Below are positions 42,798 through 52,073 of a stretch of 64,000 bases of DNA, in pieces. How positions within the stretch are numbered: position 1 is the first letter of the stretch; each line of letters starts with the position of its first letter. Source of the DNA: Desulfovibrio mangrovi (GTDB taxonomy: Bacteria; Desulfobacterota; Desulfovibrionia; Desulfovibrionales; Desulfovibrionaceae); the NCBI RefSeq assembly GCF_026230175.1, contig NZ_CP104208.1:744001-808000 (forward strand). The letters run 5' to 3'. A program made the position numbers and the translations under genes. Below the pieces are notes generated by a model, which saw only the letters and a program-made list of their open reading frames with translations, did no database searches and was not told the origin of the DNA.

Positions 42798-45236
42798 TTA
42801 TTGCAGCGGGTTTGATGTTTTCTTGTCCGAACCGGAAGCCGAAAGGCTGTCCTTGGCTTCGGAAGAGGAGGCAGCAGGAGTTTCCTTGGTGTCCTTGGTG
42901 TCTTTGGAATCCTTGGAATCCTTGCTTGCGCCGTTCTTCTGTCCCTGCTTTGTTTCCTGTTTGTCTTCGCCCTTCTTGGCGGAGCCGCTTTTGTCTTTCT
43001 TGTCGTCAGGATATTCAATGCGGCGATGGAATATGCCTGTCAGGATGCGGTGGAAGCTGTCACTCAGGGTGTGCAGGTCCCGCAGGGTGAGTTCGGACTC
43101 GTCAAGCTGACCTTCGGCAAAGATGGTCTTGATGATGGTGTCTATATGACCACGTATTCTGCTGGGAGTGGGGTCGGCAAGCACGCGGCTGGATGCCTCC
43201 ACGGCGTCTGCCAGCATGACGATGGCGGCCTCGCGGGTTTGCGGTTTAGGGCCGGGATAGCTGTAATCCTCTTCCCGCGGATTGTCGCCGGCCTCCTTGG
43301 CCTTGTTGAAGAAATAGCGGATGAGGGAGGTGCCATGGTGCTGTTCGATGATGTCCGCAATTTCGTCGCCCAACCTGTGCTGGCGGGCCATTTCCACACC
43401 GCGTTTCACATGGGTGCTGATGACCAGCGTGCTCATGGACGGGGCAATCTTGTCGTGCGGATTCTTGGCGCGTCCCTGATTTTCTATGAAGTATTCCGGT
43501 TTGGAGAGCTTGCCCATGTCATGGTACAGGGCGGCAACCTTGCAGAGCAGGCTGTTTGCGCCGATGGATTTGGCCCCGGCTTCCACCATGTTCGCCACGA
43601 TAAGCGAGTGATGATAGGTGCCCGGTGCCTCCAGCATCAGTTCCTGCAGCATGGGCTGTTCCAGATTCATGAGCTCCATGAGGCGGAAGCGTGTGGTGTA
43701 GCTGAACACCATTTCAATGAGCGGACTCACGGCGAACTGCACGAGAAGTGAAAGCAGGCCGTTGCCGAGCACGTAGAGGCAGCCCAGCCAAATCTGTGAG
43801 GCCTCGAACCGCTGGAACATGGCCACGCCCATCCACGTGAATATCAGGCCGGCAATGTGCGGGAAGATACTGAGAGCGATGTCGCTTCTCGTCTGGGCGC
43901 GTTTCACCAGCAGTACATAGAGCATGGAGCCGATGAAATAGAACAGGAAGAGCCACATGCCGCCGCCCGTCATCACTGCGCACATGAAGGAAAGGATGAG
44001 GGAGGTGACGCTGCAGCGTTTGAAGCCGAAGATCATAGCCACAAGCCCCATGCCGCCGGAAACGGGGAACAGCAGGGGGAGCAGCTCGCCCCGCATCTCA
44101 GTGGGGGCCTGATCGATGAGGGAGCCGTTTGCCAGCATGAGCATCTTCGCACCGATGCCGAAGAGCAGAAGCAGCAGGCCGGTAAAATAGAGGTCCTTGT
44201 TCTTCACGTCAGAGATGCGTCTGCCGGGTTTGGCAAAGGCCAGACCGCCGCCAAGCATGAGGGATACAATGAAGAGGCCGGCAATGCGCATGGGGAAGAC
44301 TGTCTGCCGCTTGTGGCTGAGCAGGGTCTGCAGCTGCATCTGATCTTCTTCCGTTACCCGTTCGCCCTGACGTACAATGATTTCGCCCTTCTTGATGTGA
44401 TTGTAGACGGGATCTATCGATTCCGTGGCCATCTTGATGCGCTGGTTGGTCGCCTCTCTGTTCAGCGTCAGCGTGGGTGACAGAAGGGGGGTGAGCAGCG
44501 CTGTGATGGAGCGGCGCATATGCAGGGGGAGCTTGAGGGGGCCCTTGATGTAGTTGGCAAGGTCAAGGCGCAGATCCTTGATGTCGGGAATGCCTTCCAG
44601 TTCGAGTCTGATGGTTTCGGTTTCCGTGGTCAGGTCGCGGATGACGATGCCATGGCGGTATTGCAACAGCAGGGTCTTGTCCGCGGTAACCCCGGAGATA
44701 AGGCGTTCGACAAGCCATGGCAGCACATCTTCCCGCATGGTTTTGCGGAAAATGCCCTGCTGCCAGTCCTTGACCGTGGTGGCCGAGATTTCGGTGTTGA
44801 GGGCCTCGGATATCTGCCAGCGCAGTTGATCCGGGTCCGAGTTGTCGCTTTCAGGCGCATCAATGGTGGTGAAGATTTCGGCCACACGGGACTGAAGGTG
44901 TTCTATGGGCGTGAGGCTCAGGTCGAAAACGGGCGGTTGCAACTCGGCGACCTGTTTTCGCTTCGCAAGAGTGGAGACTGTGTCTTCCACAAGAAGATTC
45001 TGATCCGCCGTGACATCCTGAGTCGCAATCTCTCCGGCTACGAAGAGTATTGTCTGCGGACGGAACTGCACACCGCCCAGAACTGAAAGCGCGGCAAGGA
45101 CGAAAATGAAGAACGCCAGGCCGTATACGGGGCGGCTGGAGTGCTTTTTCGGCTTGCGCGGCTTGAACAGTGACGGCAGAAAGCGGCTTGTGCCGTTAGT
45201 CTTTTTTCCTGAAATCAGTTGTTTGGCTGCGTTCAT
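42798..45236 (-). CDS. pgpH: Cyclic-di-AMP phosphodiesterase PgpH-like (7TMR-HD family)
   Basis: 812 residues. One N-terminal helix, a large extracytoplasmic domain, a seven-helix membrane region at about 310-520, and a cytoplasmic HD domain: YHHSLIVANMVEAG, then LYHDMGKLSKPEYF, which gives the HD pair. In Gram-positives this protein hydrolyses c-di-AMP. The last 65 residues are a lysine, serine, aspartate and threonine-rich tail encoded by imperfect 9-bp repeats. The start codon lies inside the end of phoH (41-bp overlap). Known phoH-yqfF-ybeY order is conserved in many bacteria. Confidence 0.88.
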   Translation of the reverse strand: MNAAKQLISGKKTNGTSRFLPSLFKPRKPKKHSSRPVYGLAFFIFVLAALSVLGGVQFRPQTILFVAGEIATQDVTADQNLLVEDTVSTLAKRKQVAELQPPVFDLSLTPIEHLQSRVAEIFTTIDAPESDNSDPDQLRWQISEALNTEISATTVKDWQQGIFRKTMREDVLPWLVERLISGVTADKTLLLQYRHGIVIRDLTTETETIRLELEGIPDIKDLRLDLANYIKGPLKLPLHMRRSITALLTPLLSPTLTLNREATNQRIKMATESIDPVYNHIKKGEIIVRQGERVTEEDQMQLQTLLSHKRQTVFPMRIAGLFIVSLMLGGGLAFAKPGRRISDVKNKDLYFTGLLLLLFGIGAKMLMLANGSLIDQAPTEMRGELLPLLFPVSGGMGLVAMIFGFKRCSVTSLILSFMCAVMTGGGMWLFLFYFIGSMLYVLLVKRAQTRSDIALSIFPHIAGLIFTWMGVAMFQRFEASQIWLGCLYVLGNGLLSLLVQFAVSPLIEMVFSYTTRFRLMELMNLEQPMLQELMLEAPGTYHHSLIVANMVEAGAKSIGANSLLCKVAALYHDMGKLSKPEYFIENQGRAKNPHDKIAPSMSTLVISTHVKRGVEMARQHRLGDEIADIIEQHHGTSLIRYFFNKAKEAGDNPREEDYSYPGPKPQTREAAIVMLADAVEASSRVLADPTPSRIRGHIDTIIKTIFAEGQLDESELTLRDLHTLSDSFHRILTGIFHRRIEYPDDKKDKSGSAKKGEDKQETKQGQKNGASKDSKDSKDTKDTKETPAASSSEAKDSLSASGSDKKTSNPLQ
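42868..42940 (+). repeat. Imperfect 9-bp tandem repeats in the pgpH tail
   Basis: Repeated units of the form TCCTTGGTG / TCTTTGGAA / TCCTTGGAA encode KDT/KDS repeats. The units are diverged but in register with codons, so length changes would keep the frame. Confidence 0.55.
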
Positions 45237-46200
45237 AGGCTTGTACTATCCGTCCCACCAGGGGGTGACGGATAACGTCATCTTCATGGAATGAGAGGAA
45301 GCGGATTCCCTTGACGCCGTCGAGGATGCGTTGAGCATCCACCAGTCCCGAACGGGGGAGGCTTCTTCCCCTGTCTCCGGCCGGCAGGTCGATCTGGGTG
45401 ATATCACCCGTGATCACTGCACGTGAACCGAAACCGAGACGGGTCAGAAACATCTTCATCTGCTCGGGAGTTGTGTTCTGCGCTTCATCCAGAATGATGA
45501 ATGCGTCGTTGAGTGTCCTTCCGCGCATGAATGCGAGCGGAGCGATCTCTATGACACCGGTTTCCAGCATTTCGGAAACTTTTTCGAAATCAAGCATATC
45601 ATGCAGAGCATCATACAGTGGGCGGAGGTAGGGATTGACCTTTTCCACCATGTCGCCGGGAAGGAAGCCGAGTTTTTCTCCTGCTTCCACGGCAGGACGG
45701 GTCAGGATGATGCGTTTGACCTGTTTGGAGAGCAGTTTGGAAAGCGCCATGGCAACGGCGAGATAGGTCTTGCCGGTGCCTGCGGGGCCCACGGCGAATA
45801 CCATGTCGTTTTCGCGCAGGGCGGCAACGTAATCACGCTGGCTCAGGGTCTTGGGGGTGATGGTCTTCTTGGGGGAAGCCACGAAAACGGCTTCCTTGAA
45901 GATGGTTTTGAGGTCTGTTGCGGGTTCTCTGGCAATCATGCCGTACGCATAGACCACATCGCGGGGGAACAAGGGGCTGCCTGATTTCAGCAGTCCATAG
46001 AGCTGTGTCATCAGGTTGAGAACGGTGTGCAGTTCCTTCTCGTCTTCCGAAGAGGCAAGAAGGGTTGCACCGCGTGTGTTCAGTGTGACGCCGCTTTTTT
46101 CCGCTATAAGGGCCAGGTTGCTGTTCTGCGGGCCGAACAGCTCGTTGGCGAGGCGGGCATCATCGAACTCAAGCGCTCGTGTAGTAGGTTGTGCTGACAT
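45196..46200 (-). CDS. phoH: PhoH-like ATPase
   Basis: 334 residues from the ATG at 46200 (MSAQPTTRALEF); the frame opens 13 codons further up. AAA-like nucleotide-binding protein with Walker A GPAGTGKTYLAV, Walker B FIILDEAQNT, and the PhoH-specific LTRPAVEAGEKLGFLPGD. Function probably linked to RNA or ribosome maturation through YbeY. First gene of the phoH-pgpH-ybeY operon. Confidence 0.9.
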   Translation of the reverse strand: MSAQPTTRALEFDDARLANELFGPQNSNLALIAEKSGVTLNTRGATLLASSEDEKELHTVLNLMTQLYGLLKSGSPLFPRDVVYAYGMIAREPATDLKTIFKEAVFVASPKKTITPKTLSQRDYVAALRENDMVFAVGPAGTGKTYLAVAMALSKLLSKQVKRIILTRPAVEAGEKLGFLPGDMVEKVNPYLRPLYDALHDMLDFEKVSEMLETGVIEIAPLAFMRGRTLNDAFIILDEAQNTTPEQMKMFLTRLGFGSRAVITGDITQIDLPAGDRGRSLPRSGLVDAQRILDGVKGIRFLSFHEDDVIRHPLVGRIVQAYERSQTTDFRKKD

Positions 46201-46288
46201 AATCTGGCAGTGCCTGGCGGCGGTACCATTACTCCTCAATGAATCAGGATTTGGCAGAAACTACCTTTTTTTGTCCCCAGCGTCCAAC

Positions 46289-46317
46289 ACTTTGCGGTAT
46301 GTACAACGTCCTGTCAA
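46289..46317 (-). promoter_or_regulatory. Possible promoter of phoH-pgpH-ybeY
   Basis: A consensus TTGACA on the minus strand is followed after 17 bp by a poor -10 (CAAAGT), about 90 bp upstream of the phoH start. Confidence 0.35.
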
Positions 46318-46449
46318 TATTAGTGAAAGTCTAGAAAATGACAGTATCGGTGTATGCGTGGATGTATAGGGTATTTGGTATGATTCCTGCTAGATAGAAG
46401 GCAGGCGGCATTCCTTGCCGCAAGGAACTGACAGGCAGGAGACGAGCGA

Positions 46450-47091
46450 ATGTACACTTCAAGCATAGATAGAGTTGATGGTCTTTCCTATACCGGATTG
46501 CGTACGGATACCCGCGCCGCCGAGAATAATTCTGCGCAGGAAACCGAAAAGCCCCGTGCGCAGCTTCGCAGAGCGAGCATGTATACGGGCAATAATACCA
46601 TGTCCGGTATTGCCCGCGAGGTGGAAGCGGCTCTTGCGGGAGTTGAGCCGGATGCCAACGGCCGTATCACCTTCAAGCAGCTGGAGGAGCACAAGAAGAC
46701 CAAGGAAGCGGAGTTCGCCGAGAAGGTGAAGTCCGACCTGCGTGCACTGGGAGTGGATGAGAAGATTGAGTTTCGTCTCGTTTCCGATAACAACGGCGGC
46801 GTCTCCGTTATTTCCGATCATAAGGAAGCAGCGCTTATCGAGCGGTATTTCAAGGCTAATCCGAAGATGGTGGAAGAGTTCAACAAGATTCAGATGATCG
46901 GCAACTTTGACCGTGCCCGCCAGTTTCAGGACAGGCCCATTACCGACATGCGCAAGGAAATTCAGATGCAGGGGGCTGCGCTGTTCATGAGTTCTGCAAT
47001 GACAAACGGCATGTCTCTGGCGTCTGAACTCATGGATTTCAGCGAAGCTGGGTTCACCGCAGGTATGTACGGTCTGAGCAGGACGATCTAG
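46450..47091 (+). CDS. Hypothetical protein with one EF-hand-like loop
   Basis: 213 residues, soluble, no signal peptide. AGGAG precedes the ATG. Unrecognised family. One segment, EPDANGRITFKQLEE at about 78-92, looks like a short calcium-binding EF-hand loop. The first 40 residues are disordered (many S, T, D, R), the C-terminus is methionine and alanine-rich and helical. The short N-terminal repeats MYTSSID and MYTGNNT (residues 1 and 44) may mark an internal start. Terminator follows at 47186. Confidence 0.6.
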   Translation: MYTSSIDRVDGLSYTGLRTDTRAAENNSAQETEKPRAQLRRASMYTGNNTMSGIAREVEAALAGVEPDANGRITFKQLEEHKKTKEAEFAEKVKSDLRALGVDEKIEFRLVSDNNGGVSVISDHKEAALIERYFKANPKMVEEFNKIQMIGNFDRARQFQDRPITDMRKEIQMQGAALFMSSAMTNGMSLASELMDFSEAGFTAGMYGLSRTI

Positions 47092-47185
47092 AGCGCGCCC
47101 ACAGGAATTGGTTCATTTCCGGGTATGCAGAAAGGGCCTTTTCTTCCTGCAATGAGATAGGACCAATTAGGATGACGTGCAATAC

Positions 47186-47211
47186 AGGCAGCCATACCGG
47201 CTGCCTTTTTC
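47186..47211 (+). terminator. Terminator after the EF-hand-like gene
   Basis: An AGGCAGCC / GGCTGCCT stem with a 5-base loop is followed by TTTTTC. Confidence 0.75.
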
Positions 47212-47283
47212 ATTTTGTGAAGTGTTAAGCTGCAGCGCTCCGGATTTACACATGGCGGCTTGTTTTTTGGGTTGGTTGCTGTC

Positions 47284-48414
47284 ATGAATTCCCCCATGCG
47301 AACTCTTCAGATAATCAACGTGCGCTGGTTCAATGCCACGGCATGGTATGGCCTGTACCTCGGAACGCTGCTGCAGCGAGCCGGTCATGAGACCCGCATC
47401 ATTGTCCTGCAGAACACGCCTGGGGCGACAAAGACCCGCGAGTGGGGCATGCAGGGCATTCATATGGACCTCAACACGGCCCAGCCCGTCAGGCTGCTGC
47501 GCACCTACGGCCAGATGCACCGTCTGGTGACCGGCTTCAAGCCGGACATCGTGAACTGTCATCGGGGCGAAGGGTTCATGCTCTGGGGGTTGCTCAAGAA
47601 GCAGCTCGCGGGCGGCCCCAATGCCTTCAAGCTTGTTCGCACGCGCGGTGACCAACGCCTGCCGAAGAACAACGCCATAAACCGCTGGCTGCATACCGAT
47701 GTGGCCGATGCCGTGGTGGCGACGAACTCCGTCATGGCGCGTCATTTCACCGATGTGTTGCATGTGCCGGCGTCCAAGGTGCACACCATCTTCGGCGGGG
47801 TGGATGCCGAACGCTTCACCTTTGAAGCTGATGGTCGAGCCCGCGTGCGAGCCGAGTTCGGTTACCGCGAGGACGATTTTGTCGTTGGCCTGCTGGGCCG
47901 TTTTGACGAGGTCAAGGGCCAGCGGGAAACCATTGAAGCCGTTGCGTCTTTGCGCAGGCAGGGCATGACCAATATCCGGCTGATGCTGCTCGGGTTTGAC
48001 AGTGCAACGCCGCAAAAGGTGGTGCAGGACTGGATACGCGAAAACGGCGTTGAGGATATCTCCGTCATCACCGGAAAGCGCGATGATGTGGTTGCCTGCC
48101 TCTCTGCGCTTGATGCTGGCGTCATTGCATCCAAGTGGTCCGAGACCATAGCCCGTGCCGCGCTGGAAATCATGGCCTGCGAACGTCCTCTTATCTCCAC
48201 GGATGTGGGGGTTATGCCCGACCTGCTGGAGCCCGACGCCCTGTTCCGTCCTGCCGATGTCGAGGCGCTTGCCGCGGCCATCCGCCGCGTGGCTACGGAC
48301 GCGGACTATCGACGCACGTTGCTTGAACAGCAGCAGCTCCGCATTCGTTCCCTCAGCGGGCAGCATTTTCTCGATCAGACGCTCTCCCTCTACAACGCTC
48401 TTTTGCAGAAATAA
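47284..48414 (+). CDS. Glycosyltransferase family 4
   Basis: 376 residues from the ATG at 47284; another ATG at 47296 (MRTLQIINV) is equally possible. GT-B fold: N-terminal Rossmann domain RTLQIINVRWFNATAWYGLY, and C-terminal donor domain with VGLLGRFDEVKGQRETIEA, LLGFDSATPQKVV and the E-x7-E motif at ETIARAALEIMACERPLIST. It probably adds a sugar to a surface polymer. Acceptor unknown. Threonine aldolase follows 8 bp later on the same strand. Confidence 0.85.
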   Translation: MNSPMRTLQIINVRWFNATAWYGLYLGTLLQRAGHETRIIVLQNTPGATKTREWGMQGIHMDLNTAQPVRLLRTYGQMHRLVTGFKPDIVNCHRGEGFMLWGLLKKQLAGGPNAFKLVRTRGDQRLPKNNAINRWLHTDVADAVVATNSVMARHFTDVLHVPASKVHTIFGGVDAERFTFEADGRARVRAEFGYREDDFVVGLLGRFDEVKGQRETIEAVASLRRQGMTNIRLMLLGFDSATPQKVVQDWIRENGVEDISVITGKRDDVVACLSALDAGVIASKWSETIARAALEIMACERPLISTDVGVMPDLLEPDALFRPADVEALAAAIRRVATDADYRRTLLEQQQLRIRSLSGQHFLDQTLSLYNALLQK

Positions 48415-48422
48415 GGTGCCAC

Positions 48423-49451
48423 GTGATAAATTTTGCCAGTGATAACGCCTCGGGCGTTCATCCCCGTGTTCTTGCGGCCCTTGGCCGTGCCAATGAAGGT
48501 TTTGCCCGTGCCTACGGAGACGACAGACATACCGCAGAGGCGGATGCAGTCTTCAAGACCCTGTTCGGCGACGATATTGCCGTGTTCTATGCGATCAACG
48601 GCACCGGTGCCAACGTGCTGGGGCTGAAGAGCCTTGTACGCTCCTACCATGCGGTGATCTGTTCGCAGATGGCGCATATCAATGTGGATGAGACCGGAGC
48701 ACCTGAAGCATCCATCGGGTGCAAGCTGCTCACCCTGCCTTCACCCAACGGCAAGATTACGCCTGAGCAGGTGAAGCCTCTGCTGGCTGCGCAGGGCGTT
48801 GTGCATCATAGCCAGCCCAAGGCCATTTCCATTACGCAGGCCACGGAGTTCGGTGAAGTGTATACGCCTGATGAAGTGCGGGCTCTTGCCGATCTTGCCC
48901 ATGCACACGGCATGTTCCTCCATATGGACGGTGCCCGCATCGCCAACGCTGCCGCATTTCTTGGTGTGGATGTGAACGCGTTTACCCGCGACGCAGGAGT
49001 GGACGTCCTCTCCTTCGGCGGCACAAAGAACGGCATGATGTTCGGTGAAGCGGTGGTGTTTTTCAACGTATCCGCCAATCCGGTTCCGAGCTCGGATTTT
49101 CCCTATCTGCGCAAGCAGAACCTGCAGTTGCTTTCCAAGATGCGCTACGTTTCCTGCCAGTTTGCGGAAATGCTTCGGGACGGCCTGTGGTTGGAGAGCG
49201 CCCGTCATGCCAATGCCATGGCGCAGCGCCTTGCACGCGGGCTTGAGGCCGTTTCCGGCATGACCGTGGTGAACAGGGTGGAGGCGAATGAAGTATTCGT
49301 CGCAATGTCCCCCGAGCGTATTGATGTCTTGCAGGAGCAGTTCTATTTCTATGTGTGGGATGCATCCCTGCATCAGGCGCGTCTGGTCTGTTCCTTTAAC
49401 ACCACAGAGGCAGAAGTGGACGCTTTTATCGCGGCTGCCGCCACGGCATAG
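48423..49451 (+). CDS. ltaE: Low-specificity L-threonine aldolase
   Basis: PLP enzyme that cleaves L-threonine to glycine and acetaldehyde. 342 residues with a GTG start at 48423 (AAGGTG upstream). The cofactor lysine is K202 in SFGGTKNGMM, with D169 (HMDGAR) for the pyridine nitrogen and R172. The N-terminal MINFASDNASG motif is typical. Adjacent to a glycosyltransferase with short spacing but no functional link evident. Confidence 0.9.
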   Translation: MINFASDNASGVHPRVLAALGRANEGFARAYGDDRHTAEADAVFKTLFGDDIAVFYAINGTGANVLGLKSLVRSYHAVICSQMAHINVDETGAPEASIGCKLLTLPSPNGKITPEQVKPLLAAQGVVHHSQPKAISITQATEFGEVYTPDEVRALADLAHAHGMFLHMDGARIANAAAFLGVDVNAFTRDAGVDVLSFGGTKNGMMFGEAVVFFNVSANPVPSSDFPYLRKQNLQLLSKMRYVSCQFAEMLRDGLWLESARHANAMAQRLARGLEAVSGMTVVNRVEANEVFVAMSPERIDVLQEQFYFYVWDASLHQARLVCSFNTTEAEVDAFIAAAATA

Positions 49452-49506
49452 ACGGAAATACGCACGGAGCGGAGCGTTCCGATCTTTTAATCCGGAAAAG
49501 AGTCAG

Positions 49507-49541
49507 AAGGCCGGGAACCAACAGGTTCCCGGCCTTCTTGT
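49507..49541 (+). terminator. Bidirectional terminator between ltaE and arrD
   Basis: A 13-bp perfect stem AAGGCCGGGAACC / GGTTCCCGGCCTT with an AACA loop, then TCTTGTTTG. Serves both convergent genes. Confidence 0.8.
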
Positions 49542-49550
49542 TTGTGTTTG

Positions 49551-50177
49551 CTATAGAGAGAGGATTTCGGGGCTGAATGTTTGCAGTGTCGTTCGGGTCA
49601 GTGATGCAAGTGTATGGTAGAACGGTGTGGCGGCACTTTCCTGTACAGCTGTGCAGAATGGGTCGATCCATCGTGCCGGATGGTTGTTCACGAAAGCCGT
49701 CAGTTGCGAACGGCATCGGGCTGAGCCTTGCATGTCGTTCTGAACCCGGGCCTGCATTTCCTTGTGCAGCAGGTAGTACATGAACTCCAGTTCTGCCGAG
49801 AGGTGGTCGGGTGGATTGCCGAAATCCGCGCTGACCTCAAGCCCCGCAGCCTGATAGTGGTGCAGGGCATCATAGGTTGTTTCACCCATGATGCGTCTGC
49901 CTTCTTCCAGATAGACTGAACCGAAGGGCGCGGCGAACAGTTCGAACGGGCCTATGAAAAGACGGGCATAGTCCCGCAGCAGCTCGGCGGGCTCTGTGTC
50001 GGTCAGGCTTTGGTGCAGAGGGGCGGGTACTGTTTGGGATATTGCCAGCGCGTTCAATGATTCATCCAGCATGGTTACGTAGGCAGGGAACGAGTCGCCC
50101 GGCTCCCTGTAACAATGCGCCAAGGCGAACAGGGCGTTACACCATGCTGCAATTCTGCTTTCACTTCCGCTTTTCAT
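49551..50177 (-). CDS. arrD: TorD-family chaperone of the arsenate reductase (ArrD-like)
   Basis: 208 residues from the ATG at 50177, preceded by GGAGA; a GTG four codons up is in frame. All-helical Mo-enzyme maturation chaperone, seen in YARLFIGPFELFAAPFGSVYLEE and NPPDHLSAELEFMYYLL, the TorD signature. It should bind the Tat signal of ArrA and hold it until the molybdopterin cofactor is inserted. Last gene of the arr operon, 57 bp after arrC. Confidence 0.82.
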   Translation of the reverse strand: MKSGSESRIAAWCNALFALAHCYREPGDSFPAYVTMLDESLNALAISQTVPAPLHQSLTDTEPAELLRDYARLFIGPFELFAAPFGSVYLEEGRRIMGETTYDALHHYQAAGLEVSADFGNPPDHLSAELEFMYYLLHKEMQARVQNDMQGSARCRSQLTAFVNNHPARWIDPFCTAVQESAATPFYHTLASLTRTTLQTFSPEILSL

Positions 50178-50234
50178 ATGAGTCTCCACAGGCGGCAGGG
50201 GCTGGTATGTCCGGCCCCTGCCTGTAGCTTGCAG

Positions 50235-51335
50235 TTAGGAAGCATTATCAAGTCTGAGTTTGCTCTCTCCCCATGTGTACAGGAGCAGCATGACACATAC
50301 TGCGAAGTCGACCACAAGCAGTTCCCAGAGGTTGGGGGTGTAGCTGAGCAGGGCTGGAAGTCCTTCGCCCTTGGGACCTACAGGCTGCAGTTGGCCGGAG
50401 AGTATGACCTGAAACAGGATGGAGAAAGCGCCCGCCAGCGCCGTTGCCGGTGCAAATATCCGGGCCCACGAAGTCTGGCGCAGGTTTGATTCCGCCATCA
50501 AGGCAAATGGAACGGCGAGCCATATTGCTGAACCAATGCCGATAGAGTTGGTTAGTGCAGGCACGGTGGCGGCTGATTCCAGAAGTATTTTCAGAACGAG
50601 CAGCAACAGGGCTGCGCCGGAAGAGAGGTACAGCAGCCTGCCGAGATAGTTCATGCTGCTGGTGACGGCTGCGGAAGGCCTGCCGGATGAGATGGATTGG
50701 AGAATGGATTGATGGAAGAGAATGGCTGAGACGCCGCCCATGAAGGCAAGGGAGAGGAAGAGCACGGAGATGAAGGGGCCGAAGTAGGTCGGGCGTGCTT
50801 CCGTGAGTCCGAAAACCGCGCCGAGCATCAGAGCTGCAAAAAGGCTGCAGAACATGGAAAGAAGGCTGAGCAGCTTGCCTGAACCATCAGCGGTGCCCTT
50901 GGTTCGCATCTGGGCGAATTTGATGATGAGCAGAACAAGCTCGAGGCTGTAAAGCGCACCCATGTACCAGATGGGGGATGACAGGTTGGGGGAAAGAAGA
51001 AGCTGATACATGTGCCCCAGAGAACCCAGTTCAAGGCCGATGGCTATGAAGGCGGCCGCAAGGGTGGCTATGGCAAGAAATGTCAGCCTCTTGGCCTGCG
51101 GCATCAATTCCTTGACGCCGAAGACCAGCGGCATGGATGCCACAAGAGCCAGCCCTGTGCTGGTAAGGGCAAAGAACACGTATGCCACAAGCGGCAATGT
51201 CCAGACGATGACATCGTTGGCCTTGAACAGAGCGTGCCCTTCGCTGAACAACTGGGCCGCCGTATAGAGGCCAGTCAGGACGCCTGCTCCGAGAAGAGCA
51301 AGCCACGGAACTCGCAAGGTGTTTGCCAAACTCAT
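50235..51335 (-). CDS. arrC: NrfD/PsrC-like membrane anchor (ArrC-like)
   Basis: 366 residues with about ten membrane helices. The start is ATG at 51335, preceded by a strong AAAGGAGG; it overlaps the arrB stop as ATGA. It has the NrfD-type pattern of hydrophobic helices with polar gaps (AQLFSEGHALF, LGSLGHMYQLLLSPNLSSPIWYMG). The family oxidises membrane quinol and passes electrons to the FeS subunit. The Shewanella-type arr operon lacks such an anchor, so this enzyme should not need a separate CymA quinol oxidase. Confidence 0.82.
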   Translation of the reverse strand: MSLANTLRVPWLALLGAGVLTGLYTAAQLFSEGHALFKANDVIVWTLPLVAYVFFALTSTGLALVASMPLVFGVKELMPQAKRLTFLAIATLAAAFIAIGLELGSLGHMYQLLLSPNLSSPIWYMGALYSLELVLLIIKFAQMRTKGTADGSGKLLSLLSMFCSLFAALMLGAVFGLTEARPTYFGPFISVLFLSLAFMGGVSAILFHQSILQSISSGRPSAAVTSSMNYLGRLLYLSSGAALLLLVLKILLESAATVPALTNSIGIGSAIWLAVPFALMAESNLRQTSWARIFAPATALAGAFSILFQVILSGQLQPVGPKGEGLPALLSYTPNLWELLVVDFAVCVMLLLYTWGESKLRLDNAS

Positions 51336-52060
51336 TTGAGGCCTCCTTTCGTCTGGATATACGTGCCGGGGTTGAAACTGCGGATGTAAAAGATCTTGGG
51401 CTCCGTACCCAGTTCTTCTTTCAACCGGTACGGACGGTATTTCCCGAGCAGTTTGCTTACTTCGCTTTCCGGATCGTCCAGATCGCCGAAGATGCGTGCA
51501 TCGGCAGGGCACGCCTCTACGCAGTAAGGCAGTTGCCCCTTCTTGAGCCGGTGGTCGCAGAAGGTGCATTTTTCGACGACGCCTCTGGGCCTTAACCCGG
51601 GCAGAGTCGCATCCCGGTCAGGATTTAAGAAAGGCGTTCCCTGGGTTTTCAGTTTTGCCAGATCCGCTGCAGGCGACGAGGTGCAGTTCGGTATCAGCTC
51701 GCCCTGCTTGTTCTGCTGGCTGAACGGGTCTCGCCAGTTGAAGTAGATGACCCCATAGGGGCAGTTGAACATGCAGTATTTGCATCCTATGCACTTATCC
51801 GGATCGTGCATGGTTATGCCGCCCTCTGCCTTGTGCATGGCCTGTGTCGGGCAGCCCTGCACGCAGGGGGCGTTCTCACAGTGGTTGCAGAGCGTGGGGG
51901 TGTAGTGGAAGCGTACATTTGGGAAGGTTCCCACAGTCTCGGTGATCTTGTTGGACCATGAGATGCCTTCCGGCGTGTTGTTCTCGTTTTTGCAAGCTAT
52001 GATGCAGCCGCCGCATCCAACGCACCGTTGGTGATCGATAACCATCGCGTATCTTGTCAT
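51332..52060 (-). CDS. arrB: Arsenate reductase iron-sulfur subunit (ArrB-like)
   Basis: 242 residues with four 4Fe-4S motifs: CVGCGGCIIAC, CNHCENAPCVQGCP, CIGCKYCMFNCP, and CTFCDHRLKKG...CVEACP. Electron wire between ArrC and ArrA. Several segments (VGTFPNVRF, YTPTLCNHC, PTQAMHK, KIFYIRSF) match my memory of ArrB more closely than of DmsB or PhsB. No signal peptide, so it is presumably exported with ArrA. 13 bp after arrA. Confidence 0.86.
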   Translation of the reverse strand: MTRYAMVIDHQRCVGCGGCIIACKNENNTPEGISWSNKITETVGTFPNVRFHYTPTLCNHCENAPCVQGCPTQAMHKAEGGITMHDPDKCIGCKYCMFNCPYGVIYFNWRDPFSQQNKQGELIPNCTSSPAADLAKLKTQGTPFLNPDRDATLPGLRPRGVVEKCTFCDHRLKKGQLPYCVEACPADARIFGDLDDPESEVSKLLGKYRPYRLKEELGTEPKIFYIRSFNPGTYIQTKGGLK

Positions 52061-52073
52061 GTCATCTACCTCC

